Assembly (NCBI GenBank): GCA_964514665.1
Contig: CAZESH010000085.1
Coordinates: 1-14,534, forward strand
Direction of reading: 5' to 3'
Source of the DNA: CAZESH01 sp964514665
GTDB taxonomy: Bacteria; Bacillota; Bacilli; Paenibacillales; KCTC-25726
DNA: 14,534 nucleotides
Part shown: in pieces, positions 1 to 7,215 of the stretch
How the letters are laid out: every line of letters begins with the position of its first letter
How positions within the stretch are numbered: position 1 is the first letter of the stretch
The notes under the pieces: model-generated
Told to the model about the DNA's origin: nothing
What the model saw: only the letters and a program-made list of their open reading frames with translations
Database searches by the model: none
Program-made: the position numbers and the translations under genes

Positions 1-14
1 TCAGCGGCGGATAG
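1..14 (+). CDS. 3' end of an upstream gene, possibly moaD
   Basis: Only the last codons are inside the window. In the frame starting at base 3 they read Ser-Gly-Gly-stop (TAG at 12-14), and the two bases before would complete a GTC-type valine codon. A Val-Ser-Gly-Gly end is the classic tail of MoaD, the small subunit of molybdopterin synthase, whose terminal Gly-Gly is adenylated by MoeB and thiocarboxylated. A MoaD here would fit moaC directly downstream and moeB nearby. The call rests on three codons. Another frame (from base 1) stays open until a TGA at 34-36 that overlaps the moaC start, so a different upstream gene is possible. Confidence 0.35.
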
Positions 15-32
15 CGGAAAGGAGAGGAGCCG

Positions 33-518
33 ATGAGTGAGTTCACCCATCTTAATGAACACGGCTATGCCAGAATGGTGGATATTTCCGCCAAGGCGGC
101 CACGGTTCGCACGGCCGAAGCTTACAGCCAAGTCAAGATGAAGCCCGAGGTATGGCGAAAGGTAAAAGAAGGCGGGATGAAAAAAGGCGATGTCCTGGCC
201 GTGGCGCAAATTGCCGGAATCATGGCGGCCAAAAAAACCGCGGAATGGATACCGATGTGCCACCCGATCCTCTTGAGCGGAACGGATATCGCCTTCGACA
301 TGCGCGAGGAAGGACTCATCGCCATACAGGCCGAGGTCAAAACGGTAGGGGCCACAGGTGTGGAGATGGAAGCTTTGACCGCGGCTAGCGCGGCTGCATT
401 GACGATTTACGACATGTGCAAATCGATGGACCGGGCGATGGAAATCGGACCTTCCTATGTGCTTGACAAGCAGGGCGGGAAATCGGGACATTATCATAGG
501 GAGAGCGGAGAAGGCTAA
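33..518 (+). CDS. moaC: Cyclic pyranopterin monophosphate synthase MoaC
   Basis: MoaC converts the MoaA product 3',8-cyclo-7,8-dihydro-GTP into cyclic pyranopterin monophosphate (cPMP), the first stable Moco intermediate, in the cytosol. The 161-residue length is normal for the family. Family signatures visible are MVDIS near residue 15, the block KKGDVLAVAQIAGIMAAKKT (50-69) followed by MCHP (75-78, catalytic-region His77), GVEMEALTA (109-117) and YDMCK (126-130), whose Asp and Lys correspond to active-site residues in E. coli MoaC. The ATG is preceded by GGAGAGGAG at 21-29. The upstream gene ends at base 14 or overlaps by ATGA, so moaC is probably the last gene of an operon entering from the left. 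Its stop codon lies inside a terminator hairpin shared with the convergent moaB. Confidence 0.95.
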   Translation: MSEFTHLNEHGYARMVDISAKAATVRTAEAYSQVKMKPEVWRKVKEGGMKKGDVLAVAQIAGIMAAKKTAEWIPMCHPILLSGTDIAFDMREEGLIAIQAEVKTVGATGVEMEALTAASAAALTIYDMCKSMDRAMEIGPSYVLDKQGGKSGHYHRESGEG

Positions 519-537
519 GCTTCACCGCTGTTTTCTT
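504..537 (+). terminator. Intrinsic terminator over the moaC/moaB stop codons
   Basis: AGCGG (504-508) pairs with CCGCT (525-529), and GAAG (510-513) pairs with CTTC (520-523), with one A-A mismatch between them and a 6-base loop that contains the moaC stop. The tail after the stem is GTTTTCTT, so it should end the plus-strand moaC transcript. The minus-strand side lacks a T-tract. The hairpin uses coding bases of both genes because the two ORFs are only 3 bases apart. Confidence 0.6.
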
Positions 538-1034
538 ATCTCATGGACGACATGCCGCAGCTCCGGAATAATCAGCTTGTTCACAGCCAGGCGAACCGCT
601 CCGGTGGAACCCGGCATGCAGAAGACAGCCTTCTGCCGGTACACGCCTGCGACGGCCCGGCTCAGGATGGCGGCGCTTCCGATATCCTCGGTGTAGCTTA
701 GATAGCGGAATATTTCGCCGAATCCCGGCATTTCTTTGTCCAGCAAATCGCTGACCGCTTCGTAGGTCGTATCGCGGGCGGCGATGCCCGTGCCGCCGTT
801 CAACAGGACGGCGTCGATATCGCGATTTTCCGCTGCCTGCTCAATGGCCTGCCGGATCATTTCGCGTTCGTCTTGCACAATACGATAATCTTCAATGATA
901 AAATCATGGTCCGATAACAGCTGCTTGATCAATTGTCCGCTCTTGTCCGTATCTTCCGTACGCGTATCGGATACGGTAATAACGGCGCAGCGAACGGATT
1001 GCGGAGCTTGCTTGCGGTGATCCTCAAGCGACAT
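522..1034 (-). CDS. moaB: Molybdenum cofactor biosynthesis protein MoaB (MogA/MoaB family)
   Basis: This is a MoCF-biosynthesis-domain protein that adenylates molybdopterin (or has a closely related role) before MoeA inserts molybdate. The 170 residues are typical. Visible motifs are VITVSDTR (18-25), the nucleotide-binding NGGTGIAARD (79-88), PGFGEIFR near 105 and MPGSTGAV near 140. All belong to the MogA/MoaB fold, and the acidic residue of GTG...RD is intact. The start codon is preceded on the minus strand by AGGAGAG, and a near-consensus vegetative promoter lies about 60 bases upstream. It is the only cofactor gene here on the minus strand, converging on moaC and diverging from moeB, so it is a separate transcription unit. 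MogA versus MoaB cannot be settled by sequence. MoaB is the usual name in Bacillota. Confidence 0.93.
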   Translation of the reverse strand: MSLEDHRKQAPQSVRCAVITVSDTRTEDTDKSGQLIKQLLSDHDFIIEDYRIVQDEREMIRQAIEQAAENRDIDAVLLNGGTGIAARDTTYEAVSDLLDKEMPGFGEIFRYLSYTEDIGSAAILSRAVAGVYRQKAVFCMPGSTGAVRLAVNKLIIPELRHVVHEIRKQR

Positions 1035-1094
1035 ATTGCATCTCTCCTGACGGCGCTTCCGGCGCTTTTGTCCGAAAGGGTAGTATTGTAAAGC

Positions 1095-1123
1095 ATTGTA
1101 TCGGTTTTAACTCTGGATTTCAA
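1095..1123 (-). promoter_or_regulatory. Sigma-A-type promoter for moaB
   Basis: Read on the minus strand, TTGAAA (plus 1118-1123) and TACAAT (plus 1095-1100) are separated by exactly 17 bases, each hexamer one mismatch from the consensus. The predicted transcript starts about 50 bases before the moaB ATG. A second TACAAT lies at plus 1085-1090. I see no equally good plus-strand promoter for moeB in this gap. Confidence 0.65.
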
Positions 1124-1147
1124 TCCATAGCAAAGGGGGGGCGGTTT

Positions 1148-2176
1148 ATGTATGACCATTCGAGATTTTCCCGGCAGCTGCGTTTTCCCCATATCGGGGA
1201 AAGCGGCCAAACGAAGCTGTGGAACAGTCATGTAACGATAGTCGGCATGGGGGCATTGGGCTCCGTATTGGCCAATCATATGGTTCGCAGCGGCGTGGGC
1301 CGACTGCGGATCATTGACCGCGATTTTGTGGAGCGGTCCAATCTGCAGCGTCAAATCCTTTACGATGAAGCGGATGCCGAAGAGCATCTGCCGAAGGTGG
1401 TTGCAGCCAAAAAGAAATTGCAGGCGATCCATTCCCGCGCGGTCATCGATCCGGTAATCGCCGACCTGAATGCGGGAAATGCCGAAGAACTGCTGCAAGG
1501 AACCGATTTGATCCTGGACGGGACGGACAACTTTCGCAGCCGCTACGTAATCAATGAGGTTGCCGTTAAATACGGGATTCCATGGATCTACGGCGGAGCG
1601 GTCAGCGCCAAAGGGATGTTCTTCGTGATCCGGCCCGGACAAACGCCTTGCCTAAGCTGTTTGTTCGAGTCTGCTCCCGCTTCTTCGGATAAGGAAACGT
1701 GCGATATCGTTGGCGTAATCGGTCCTGTAGTGGACATCGTGGCCTCCTATCAGGCGGTGGAGGCTTTGAAGCTGCTGGTCGGCGATATCGCACACAGCAA
1801 TACGCACATGGAGCATTTTTATGTTTGGGATAATGCGCGTACCCGGACGGATATCGGCTCCGCCCGAAATCCTTCATGTCCGGTTTGTGCCCACCGGCGT
1901 TTTTCCCATCTGGCTGCTTCCGACAGTGCTTATGAAACGACAGTGATGTGCTCGGATACGATCCAGATCACCCCAACCGGGGATAAATCGGTTGATCTGG
2001 ACGAATTGGAAAAGCGTCTCCGTTCCGTCGGCCGGGTGAAGCGAAATCCGTTTATGCTGCGATTATATCTGGACGGCCGCATGCTGGCCGTGTTTGCCGA
2101 CCGCCGTGTACTTATACAGGGAATCCGGGACGTGGCGGAAGCGGAGCAGCTCTATGCAAAGTATATCGGAATTTAA
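1148..2176 (+). CDS. moeB: MoeB/ThiF-family adenylyltransferase (MoaD-activating)
   Basis: This is an E1-like enzyme that adenylates the C-terminal glycine of MoaD (or of ThiS when dual-use) using ATP. The 342 residues show the nucleotide-binding GMGALG (33-38), the aspartate after the second strand (D57), ERSNLQRQ (62-69) carrying the arginine finger, and LDGTDNF (123-129) with the metal-binding aspartate D127. The zinc site is formed by CLSC (168-171) and CPVC (244-247). Cys185 sits in the loop equivalent to the conserved cysteine of MoeB. A tail of about 75 residues after the second zinc pair is predicted to be a small alpha/beta add-on; I read it as non-catalytic because no rhodanese cysteine loop is visible. 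The start follows AAAGGGGGG at 1131-1140. The first gene of a tight run, it overlaps mobA by 23 bases. A ThiF role cannot be excluded. Confidence 0.9.
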   Translation: MYDHSRFSRQLRFPHIGESGQTKLWNSHVTIVGMGALGSVLANHMVRSGVGRLRIIDRDFVERSNLQRQILYDEADAEEHLPKVVAAKKKLQAIHSRAVIDPVIADLNAGNAEELLQGTDLILDGTDNFRSRYVINEVAVKYGIPWIYGGAVSAKGMFFVIRPGQTPCLSCLFESAPASSDKETCDIVGVIGPVVDIVASYQAVEALKLLVGDIAHSNTHMEHFYVWDNARTRTDIGSARNPSCPVCAHRRFSHLAASDSAYETTVMCSDTIQITPTGDKSVDLDELEKRLRSVGRVKRNPFMLRLYLDGRMLAVFADRRVLIQGIRDVAEAEQLYAKYIGI

Positions 2177-2834
2177 GCAAGCCGGAGCGCGGGAGGGCTT
2201 GACCGGCATTATCCTGGCCGGCGGCCGCAACCGGCGGATGGGCACCCGCAAATGGCTGCTGCCGTTTGCGGGAGAAGCGATGATCATCCGACAAATCTCG
2301 ATCATGCGTACGATCTGCGGGCAGCTGATCGTGTCTGCCAATGAATCGGAGCGGGTCCGCGCATTGGTGGATCGGGACGTTCTGGTAACTGAAGACATTC
2401 ATCCCGATACAGGTCCGCTCGGCGGGCTGCACGCAGCCCTGTCCATTGCCCGCAACCGGTACGCATGGGTGGTCGCTTGCGATATGCCGTTCCTTTCGCC
2501 GCAGGCAGCCCTTCTATTGTTGTCTCACGCGCAGGAGGGGGCGTATGATGCCGCCATCCCGCGGATCGACGGGCGCAATCACCCTTTGCACGGCATATAT
2601 GCCAACACGCTTGCAGATTCGGTTTCCGCTTTGATCCGTGCAGACAAGCGGAGCGTCAACGACCTGCTGTCAGCCGCCAGAACGGTTTCGGTAGAAGAAG
2701 ACCAATTTCAATTGGAGCGCATTGATCTCCGTTTTGTCCGCAATATGAACACTCCGGAGCAATACGAGCGCTGCTGCCATGAGCAGGAGGCTGCCCCTTG
2801 CTCTTCAACAACAGTCCCGCATGCCGACGGATAG
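2154..2834 (+). CDS. mobA: Molybdenum cofactor guanylyltransferase MobA
   Basis: MobA attaches GMP to molybdopterin to form the guanine dinucleotide cofactor. The chosen ATG gives 226 residues, beginning inside the end of moeB with GGAAGCGGAGC just upstream. An in-frame ATG at 2094 would add 20 residues that are only moeB sequence read in another frame. Signatures are LAGGRNRRMG with Lys33 (21-33, GTP-binding loop), DTGPLGGL (85-92) and VACDMPF (107-113) with the Mg-binding Asp110. The usual Ser-Ser of LAGGxSxRMG is Asn-Arg here, a mild variation. The C-terminal 20 residues are rich in Cys, Glu and Ser and carry no family motif. Translational coupling with moeB is likely. Confidence 0.9.
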   Translation: MQSISEFKQAGAREGLTGIILAGGRNRRMGTRKWLLPFAGEAMIIRQISIMRTICGQLIVSANESERVRALVDRDVLVTEDIHPDTGPLGGLHAALSIARNRYAWVVACDMPFLSPQAALLLLSHAQEGAYDAAIPRIDGRNHPLHGIYANTLADSVSALIRADKRSVNDLLSAARTVSVEEDQFQLERIDLRFVRNMNTPEQYERCCHEQEAAPCSSTTVPHADG

Positions 2835-2862
2835 TCGCATGCCGCTAATAGGAGGTTAAACC

Positions 2863-4134
2863 ATGACCCGCCAAGATCTCAGCCGCTTCCGGCGAAAAGC
2901 CATTTCCGTACAGGAAGCGCAAGCTCGTATCCGACCCTTTATTCATCCGCTCGGGACAGAGACCGTGTCCCTGTTCGATTCCCTTGAGCGCCGTTTGGCG
3001 CATCCGGTGGCAGCGCGGCAGGCGATTCCGCATTTTCGCCGCTCCGGAATGGACGGCTATGCCGTGGTGTCCGCTTCTACTTTAAATGCGACTTCCGAAT
3101 CCCCCGTCGAGCTGGAGGTAATCGACGATATTCCCTGTGGAGCAGTGCCGAAACACGACCTTTCACCCGGACAAGCGGCACGCATCATGACCGGAGCGAT
3201 GGTTCCGGAGGGCGCGGATGCCGTGATCCAGCTGGAAGCGACGGAAACCGTGCAAAGCGGAGGAAAGGCCTTCATGCGTATCACAAAAGCGGCCCACAGC
3301 GGCCTTAATATTACGCCGATCGGGCTGGAATTGTCGGAAGGCGACCCCGTATTGGAACAGGGAAGGAAAATCCAGCCCGGGGAGACCGCATTGTTGGCCG
3401 TATTCGGCTTTGATCAGGTGGAGGTATTCCGGCGTCCCGTTGTGGGCGTCTTGTCCACGGGCTCCGAGCTTTTGGACGTTGGCGTTGCGCTTGTCCCCGG
3501 CAAGATACGCAACAGCAACGCCCACATGCTGGCTGCGCAGATCAGACGAACCGGAGGAATCCCGCTCATGCTTGGGGCTATTGCCGATTACAAGAATGAG
3601 GCCAAGGAACGGATCCTGCAAGCCCTGGGCAAGGTGGACGTGATGATCACCACCGGCGGGGTCTCCGTCGGCGATCATGATATCATGACAGATATTTTCC
3701 TCGATTGGGACGGCGAGCAGCTTTTCAACAAGATCAGGATGCGTCCCGGCAGCGTCTCTTCCGCAGGGGTATGGCGGGAGAAGGTTCTGTTCGCGTTATC
3801 GGGCAATCCTTCCGCCTGCTTTGTCGGCTTTGAGCTTTTCGCCGCGCCGATGATCAGGGGGATGCAGGGCGCTTCCGAACCGTTTCCTGTTGAACAGACG
3901 GCATTTATGCGTGAGGATTTCCTCAAAGCCAATGCGTTTCAGCGCTTCGTCAGAGGACGGATGGAAATAGAGAATGGAACGATTCAGGTTATGCCGGTCG
4001 GGATCGACCAGTCGAGCGTGACCACTTCAATAGCCGCTGCCAACTGCCTGATTGTGATCCCCCCGACGAATAAAGGGGTGGAAAAGGGCGAGCTCGTATC
4101 GATTATTCCGCTGAATCAAGGCGGAGGCCGATGA
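2863..4134 (+). CDS. moeA: Molybdopterin molybdenumtransferase MoeA
   Basis: MoeA inserts molybdate into adenylated molybdopterin in the cytosol. The 423 residues are slightly longer than E. coli MoeA. Order of features: FRRSGMDGYAV (58-68); a domain II insert with GAMVPEGADAVIQLE; GDPVLEQGRKIQPGE; then the MogA-like domain III with VLSTGSELL and TTGGVSVGDHDIM, where Asp271/Asp273 cover the conserved acidic positions. The next loop reads MRPGSV (293-298) where E. coli has a KPGKP-type loop, so two lysines are replaced by Arg and Ser; SGNPSACFVGFELF then follows as in Gram-positive MoeA proteins. Domain IV is the last 75 residues or so. The start has AGGAGG at 2851-2856. MobB begins one base after the stop. 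Confidence 0.94.
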   Translation: MTRQDLSRFRRKAISVQEAQARIRPFIHPLGTETVSLFDSLERRLAHPVAARQAIPHFRRSGMDGYAVVSASTLNATSESPVELEVIDDIPCGAVPKHDLSPGQAARIMTGAMVPEGADAVIQLEATETVQSGGKAFMRITKAAHSGLNITPIGLELSEGDPVLEQGRKIQPGETALLAVFGFDQVEVFRRPVVGVLSTGSELLDVGVALVPGKIRNSNAHMLAAQIRRTGGIPLMLGAIADYKNEAKERILQALGKVDVMITTGGVSVGDHDIMTDIFLDWDGEQLFNKIRMRPGSVSSAGVWREKVLFALSGNPSACFVGFELFAAPMIRGMQGASEPFPVEQTAFMREDFLKANAFQRFVRGRMEIENGTIQVMPVGIDQSSVTTSIAAANCLIVIPPTNKGVEKGELVSIIPLNQGGGR

Positions 4135-4135
4135 A

Positions 4136-4642
4136 ATGGAAAAACCCGCAGTTTTCCAAATTGTCGGTTACAAAAACAGCGGCAAGACGACGCTGGTTTG
4201 CCAACTGATCGAACACTTCAAGCGCTGCGGTTGGCGCGTGGGCACGGCCAAGCATGACGGACATTCCTTTGATATCGACCGCGAGGCAAGCGATACCTGG
4301 AAGCACAGACAGGCGGGAGCGGATGCCGTGGCCATCAGTTCGGCGGAGCGGACCGCTTGGATGGAGGAGCGGGGATCGTCGCTGCGGGAACTGCTGAAGT
4401 TCTTCGGCCATGATTATGACTTGGTGCTTGCAGAAGGCTTCAAGCAAGAGGATTACCCGAAGCTGGTCGTCATCCGCGGTTTGCAGGACGTTCCGCTCGT
4501 TCACGGGCTTTCCCGTGTAAAGGGGATCGTCCTGGGCATCGCTTCAGATGCGGTCGACAGCCGTTCTTTTCATGGAATTCCATATGCCCGTATTCATGAG
4601 ACGGAAAAAATCGCCGCCTGGATTTGCAAATGCGACGCTTAA
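4136..4642 (+). CDS. mobB: Molybdopterin-guanine dinucleotide biosynthesis protein MobB
   Basis: This is a small P-loop GTPase that partners MobA and helps deliver or form the dinucleotide cofactor. At 168 residues it is standard length. The Walker A loop is GYKNSGKT (11-18). The family pattern VGTAKHDGHSFDID near 38-51 includes the conserved KHD/H residues, followed by SDTWKHRQAGADAVAISS (about 54-71) and a LVLAEGFKQEDYPKLVVIR segment near 98-116, all diagnostic of MobB. The ribosome site GGAGG at 4123-4127 is inside the end of moeA and the gap is one base, so translation is probably coupled. MobB is dispensable in some bacteria. Together with mobA it implies at least one dinucleotide-type molybdoenzyme somewhere in this genome. 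Confidence 0.92.
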   Translation: MEKPAVFQIVGYKNSGKTTLVCQLIEHFKRCGWRVGTAKHDGHSFDIDREASDTWKHRQAGADAVAISSAERTAWMEERGSSLRELLKFFGHDYDLVLAEGFKQEDYPKLVVIRGLQDVPLVHGLSRVKGIVLGIASDAVDSRSFHGIPYARIHETEKIAAWICKCDA

Positions 4643-4670
4643 GCGGCATTGAAAAAGGAGATGAGGTATT

Positions 4671-5852
4671 TTGGGGCAGCATGCCGAGGATCCGATCATT
4701 CGCAATAAGCACGAACAAGCGCTGGCCGACATGGCGGACCGTTTGGCCGTCCGCTTTTCCGAAAGGGCCCCGCTGCATGATTCGCAAGGCTCCTTTCCGT
4801 TTGACAATGTGGAGGATTTGAAGAACGCCGGTTATTTGAAGCTGACCGTACCGAAGGCATACGGCGGAGACGAAATTTCTTTGTATGAGCTGGTTTTGGT
4901 CCAGGAGCGCATCGCCAGGGGAGACGGGTCGACTGCGCTTGCCGTGGGCTGGCATATGGGATTGGTGCTGCACCTGCGCATGACACGCAAATGGCCGGAG
5001 GAAATCTTCCGGTATTTGTGCAGGGAAGCGGTCGAGCGTGGCTCGATGATCAACTCGCTGGCCAGCGAACCGGCAACCGGCAGTCCGAGCCGCGGCGGAA
5101 AACCGCAGACGACCGCGCGCAAAACAGAGGGAGGCTGGTTGATCACCGGCCGGAAAACGTACAGCACGCTTAGCCCGGTGCTTGATCGTTTTTTCGTTTC
5201 TGCCTCCATCGAAGGAGAAGACCGGGTAGGGGAGTTTTTGCTTGAGCGTTCGCGGCAGGTGCGTATCGAAGAAACCTGGAATACGCTCGGCATGCGGGCA
5301 ACCGGCAGCCATGACGTAATTTTCGAGGATGCTTTCGTTGCGGAAGGCTCGATGATCGACAAGGGCGGGCCCCTCTCGGATGCTGAAGCCTTCGATGACG
5401 GGGGCGGATGGCTGCTGCATATCCCCGCCGTTTATCTCGGCATCGCCCGCGCGGCACGTGATGCTGCTCTGCAATTCGCTAAGAGCTATCGCCCCAACAG
5501 CCTTCCGGGGCCGATCTCCGAGCTGCCGGCCGTTCAGCAGCAGATCGGCTTGATGGAAGCAAAGCTGATGACGGCGGGCACGGTGCTGTATGCGATTGCC
5601 GATCTTTGGGACAAGACGGAGGGGAGCCGCGCGCACCTTAAGCCGCAGCTCGGCCATGCGAAATTCGTTGTGACCAATGAAGCGATCAATATTGTCGACA
5701 TGGCGATGCGGATTGTCGGCGGGAGCAGTCTTTCCCGCAGTATGCCGCTGGAGCGCCTGTATCGCGACGTCAGAGCCGGTCTTCACAACCCGCCGATGGA
5801 CGACAGCGTGCTGCGCAATTTGGCGCAGCGGGCGATTCATGAGGAGAAGTGA
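4671..5852 (+). CDS. Acyl-CoA-dehydrogenase-fold flavoprotein, DszC/SfnB/YdbM-like
   Basis: A 393-residue flavoprotein of the acyl-CoA dehydrogenase superfamily. The helical N-terminal domain ends in a DGSTALAVGWHMG segment. The middle beta domain has SEPATGSP (132-139, flavin-contacting loop), ITGRKTYSTL (158-167) and TLGMRATGSHDV. The C-terminal helical domain ends with RDVRAGLHNPPMDD (365-378). That last motif resembles the RxxRxxxLHDP segment of flavin-dependent monooxygenases such as DszC and SfnB, and the catalytic-glutamate YEGT-type motif of true acyl-CoA dehydrogenases is not seen. B. subtilis YdbM is the closest named protein I can think of, by memory. The start is a TTG with AAGGAG at 4655-4660; an in-frame stop lies just upstream, so no longer ATG form exists. 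The gene is 28 bases after mobB and probably in the same transcript. The substrate is unknown. Confidence 0.8.
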   Translation: MGQHAEDPIIRNKHEQALADMADRLAVRFSERAPLHDSQGSFPFDNVEDLKNAGYLKLTVPKAYGGDEISLYELVLVQERIARGDGSTALAVGWHMGLVLHLRMTRKWPEEIFRYLCREAVERGSMINSLASEPATGSPSRGGKPQTTARKTEGGWLITGRKTYSTLSPVLDRFFVSASIEGEDRVGEFLLERSRQVRIEETWNTLGMRATGSHDVIFEDAFVAEGSMIDKGGPLSDAEAFDDGGGWLLHIPAVYLGIARAARDAALQFAKSYRPNSLPGPISELPAVQQQIGLMEAKLMTAGTVLYAIADLWDKTEGSRAHLKPQLGHAKFVVTNEAINIVDMAMRIVGGSSLSRSMPLERLYRDVRAGLHNPPMDDSVLRNLAQRAIHEEK

Positions 5853-5883
5853 ATGAATACCGACCCATGACGGCTCACGGAAC

Positions 5884-7215
5884 TTACGTTTTGTTCACCC
5901 ACGCATCCGTATCATAGCCCCGCAATTCCCAGAAGCCGATTTCGTTTTGCGGAATCAACTCGATCGTTTCCAGCCATTTAACCGACTTGTAAGCGTACAT
6001 TTCCGGAACAATCAGACGCACCGGTCCACCGAGTTTGTTCGGAATCGGCTGTCCGTCCATCAGTACCGCCACCATGACATCCTTCATGCGCGCTTGCTCC
6101 AATGTCAGCGTATCCGTATACACCTTGTCGCCTGAATAAAACTTGATGTATTTGGCTTCCGCCTGAACGCCTGCCAGATTCAGCAATTGGCTAAGCGGAA
6201 TGCCTTCCCAGGTCAGATGGTACACCGACCATCCGGTGACGCAGTGGAAATCGCTGACCTGCACGCTCCGCTTCAGCTTGAGAAATTGCTGCCAATTCCA
6301 AGTTTGCGGCTTGTCGACCAAGCCTTTGATTGAAAACGACCAATTATCCGCGGTGAATGACGGCATGTCGGTTACGGTATAGATGCGGAAATTGCCTTCG
6401 GCTCCGCCTCCTGCCGGCGGCGAGGATTGCGGCAGCGGCTTGGGCACGGGCAGCATGCCTTCGTTTTTGGCAGAAGCAGCCAACTGCTGAACCTGCTCGC
6501 CTCCGGAATCGAACGTCGTTTTCACCCAACGGTAAAATGCCGGGCCGACGCCCAGTGCCAGCAATGCGCCGAGGGAAAAGCGAATAAAGCTTCTGCGCGA
6601 AATCGGGAGATTGTCAAAAATCCCGGATTTCGCCGGATGATCGACAAGCACGTTGGCCAGTCCCGCAGCGGTATCGTCCATTTCTTCGGGATTCGCGGCA
6701 GGGGGGACTGCTGTGTCCGCTGCGGCAGAATGGGTGATCGAAGGCTGCCGGACCATGACTTGCGATTTTTTTACCCATCTGCTGCGTGAAATCGAATGAT
6801 AGACGGCATAGGGAACGCCGACCCAGGTGAACAAATCATGAAAAAACAAGGCTGTGCCGCTCCAGCGGTCTGGCAGCAGGCGGAACTGCCAGAGCAAAAC
6901 GCCCGATACGATCCACCCCGTCAATATCCCCAGCACCACAATGAGATTGATTCTTTGACCAGGCCGTTTGCGAAGCTGCCGCCAATGTTTGACGATCAAG
7001 GGCAGGTAAAGCACAATAATCAGCAGGGAAATCAGACCCAGATAGACGTGTGCATATCGCATCATGACCCTGCCTGCGCCAAGCTGGCGAAGCGGAAGGA
7101 ACAAGATTACCCCGCTCGCAGCCAGCATGAGCACCAGCCAGGCGTTCCAGGCATGCAGCCGTCTCAGCTTTTTTCCGAACGCTTTTGCGGATAACCAGTC
7201 AACCCATGGTTTCAA
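5884..7215 (-). CDS. Membrane molybdopterin oxidoreductase: b561-like haem domain plus sulfite-oxidase-type domain
   Basis: Two-part membrane enzyme (positions below count from the ATG at 7233). Residues 25-150 form four hydrophobic helices with H27, H62, H83, H132 and H146, suggesting a two-haem cytochrome b561/ferric-reductase-like module. A hydrophilic linker (155-210) is followed by SRRSFIR (212-218), a textbook twin-arginine motif placed directly before a fifth helix (219-236). Residues from about 280 form an Oxidored_molyb domain with FHCVTGWSV, where Cys331 should ligate molybdenum, then MYAYKSVKWLETIEL and a FWELRGY end as in sulfite-oxidase/YedY relatives. The Moco domain should be outside the membrane, exchanging electrons with the haems. 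I prefer the TTG at 7215 because AAGAGGTGG lies 7 bases before it; the ATG at 7233 has no good ribosome site. It is convergent with the flavoenzyme gene. Confidence 0.87.
   Translation of the reverse strand: MKPWVDWLSAKAFGKKLRRLHAWNAWLVLMLAASGVILFLPLRQLGAGRVMMRYAHVYLGLISLLIIVLYLPLIVKHWRQLRKRPGQRINLIVVLGILTGWIVSGVLLWQFRLLPDRWSGTALFFHDLFTWVGVPYAVYHSISRSRWVKKSQVMVRQPSITHSAAADTAVPPAANPEEMDDTAAGLANVLVDHPAKSGIFDNLPISRRSFIRFSLGALLALGVGPAFYRWVKTTFDSGGEQVQQLAASAKNEGMLPVPKPLPQSSPPAGGGAEGNFRIYTVTDMPSFTADNWSFSIKGLVDKPQTWNWQQFLKLKRSVQVSDFHCVTGWSVYHLTWEGIPLSQLLNLAGVQAEAKYIKFYSGDKVYTDTLTLEQARMKDVMVAVLMDGQPIPNKLGGPVRLIVPEMYAYKSVKWLETIELIPQNEIGFWELRGYDTDAWVNKT

Noticed and set aside
929..1642. A 237-residue minus-strand frame over the moaB start and moeB
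   Set aside because: It overlaps two genes with clear family motifs and its own translation shows no recognisable domain.
4470..5840. A 456-residue open frame on the minus strand opposite mobB and the flavoenzyme gene
   Set aside because: It is antisense to two well-supported genes, gives an Arg/His-rich peptide with no domain, and is explained by the GC-rich codon use of the plus-strand genes.
5853..5883. A shared terminator between the flavoenzyme and molybdoenzyme genes
   Set aside because: The 31-base gap contains no stable stem followed by a T-tract on either strand.
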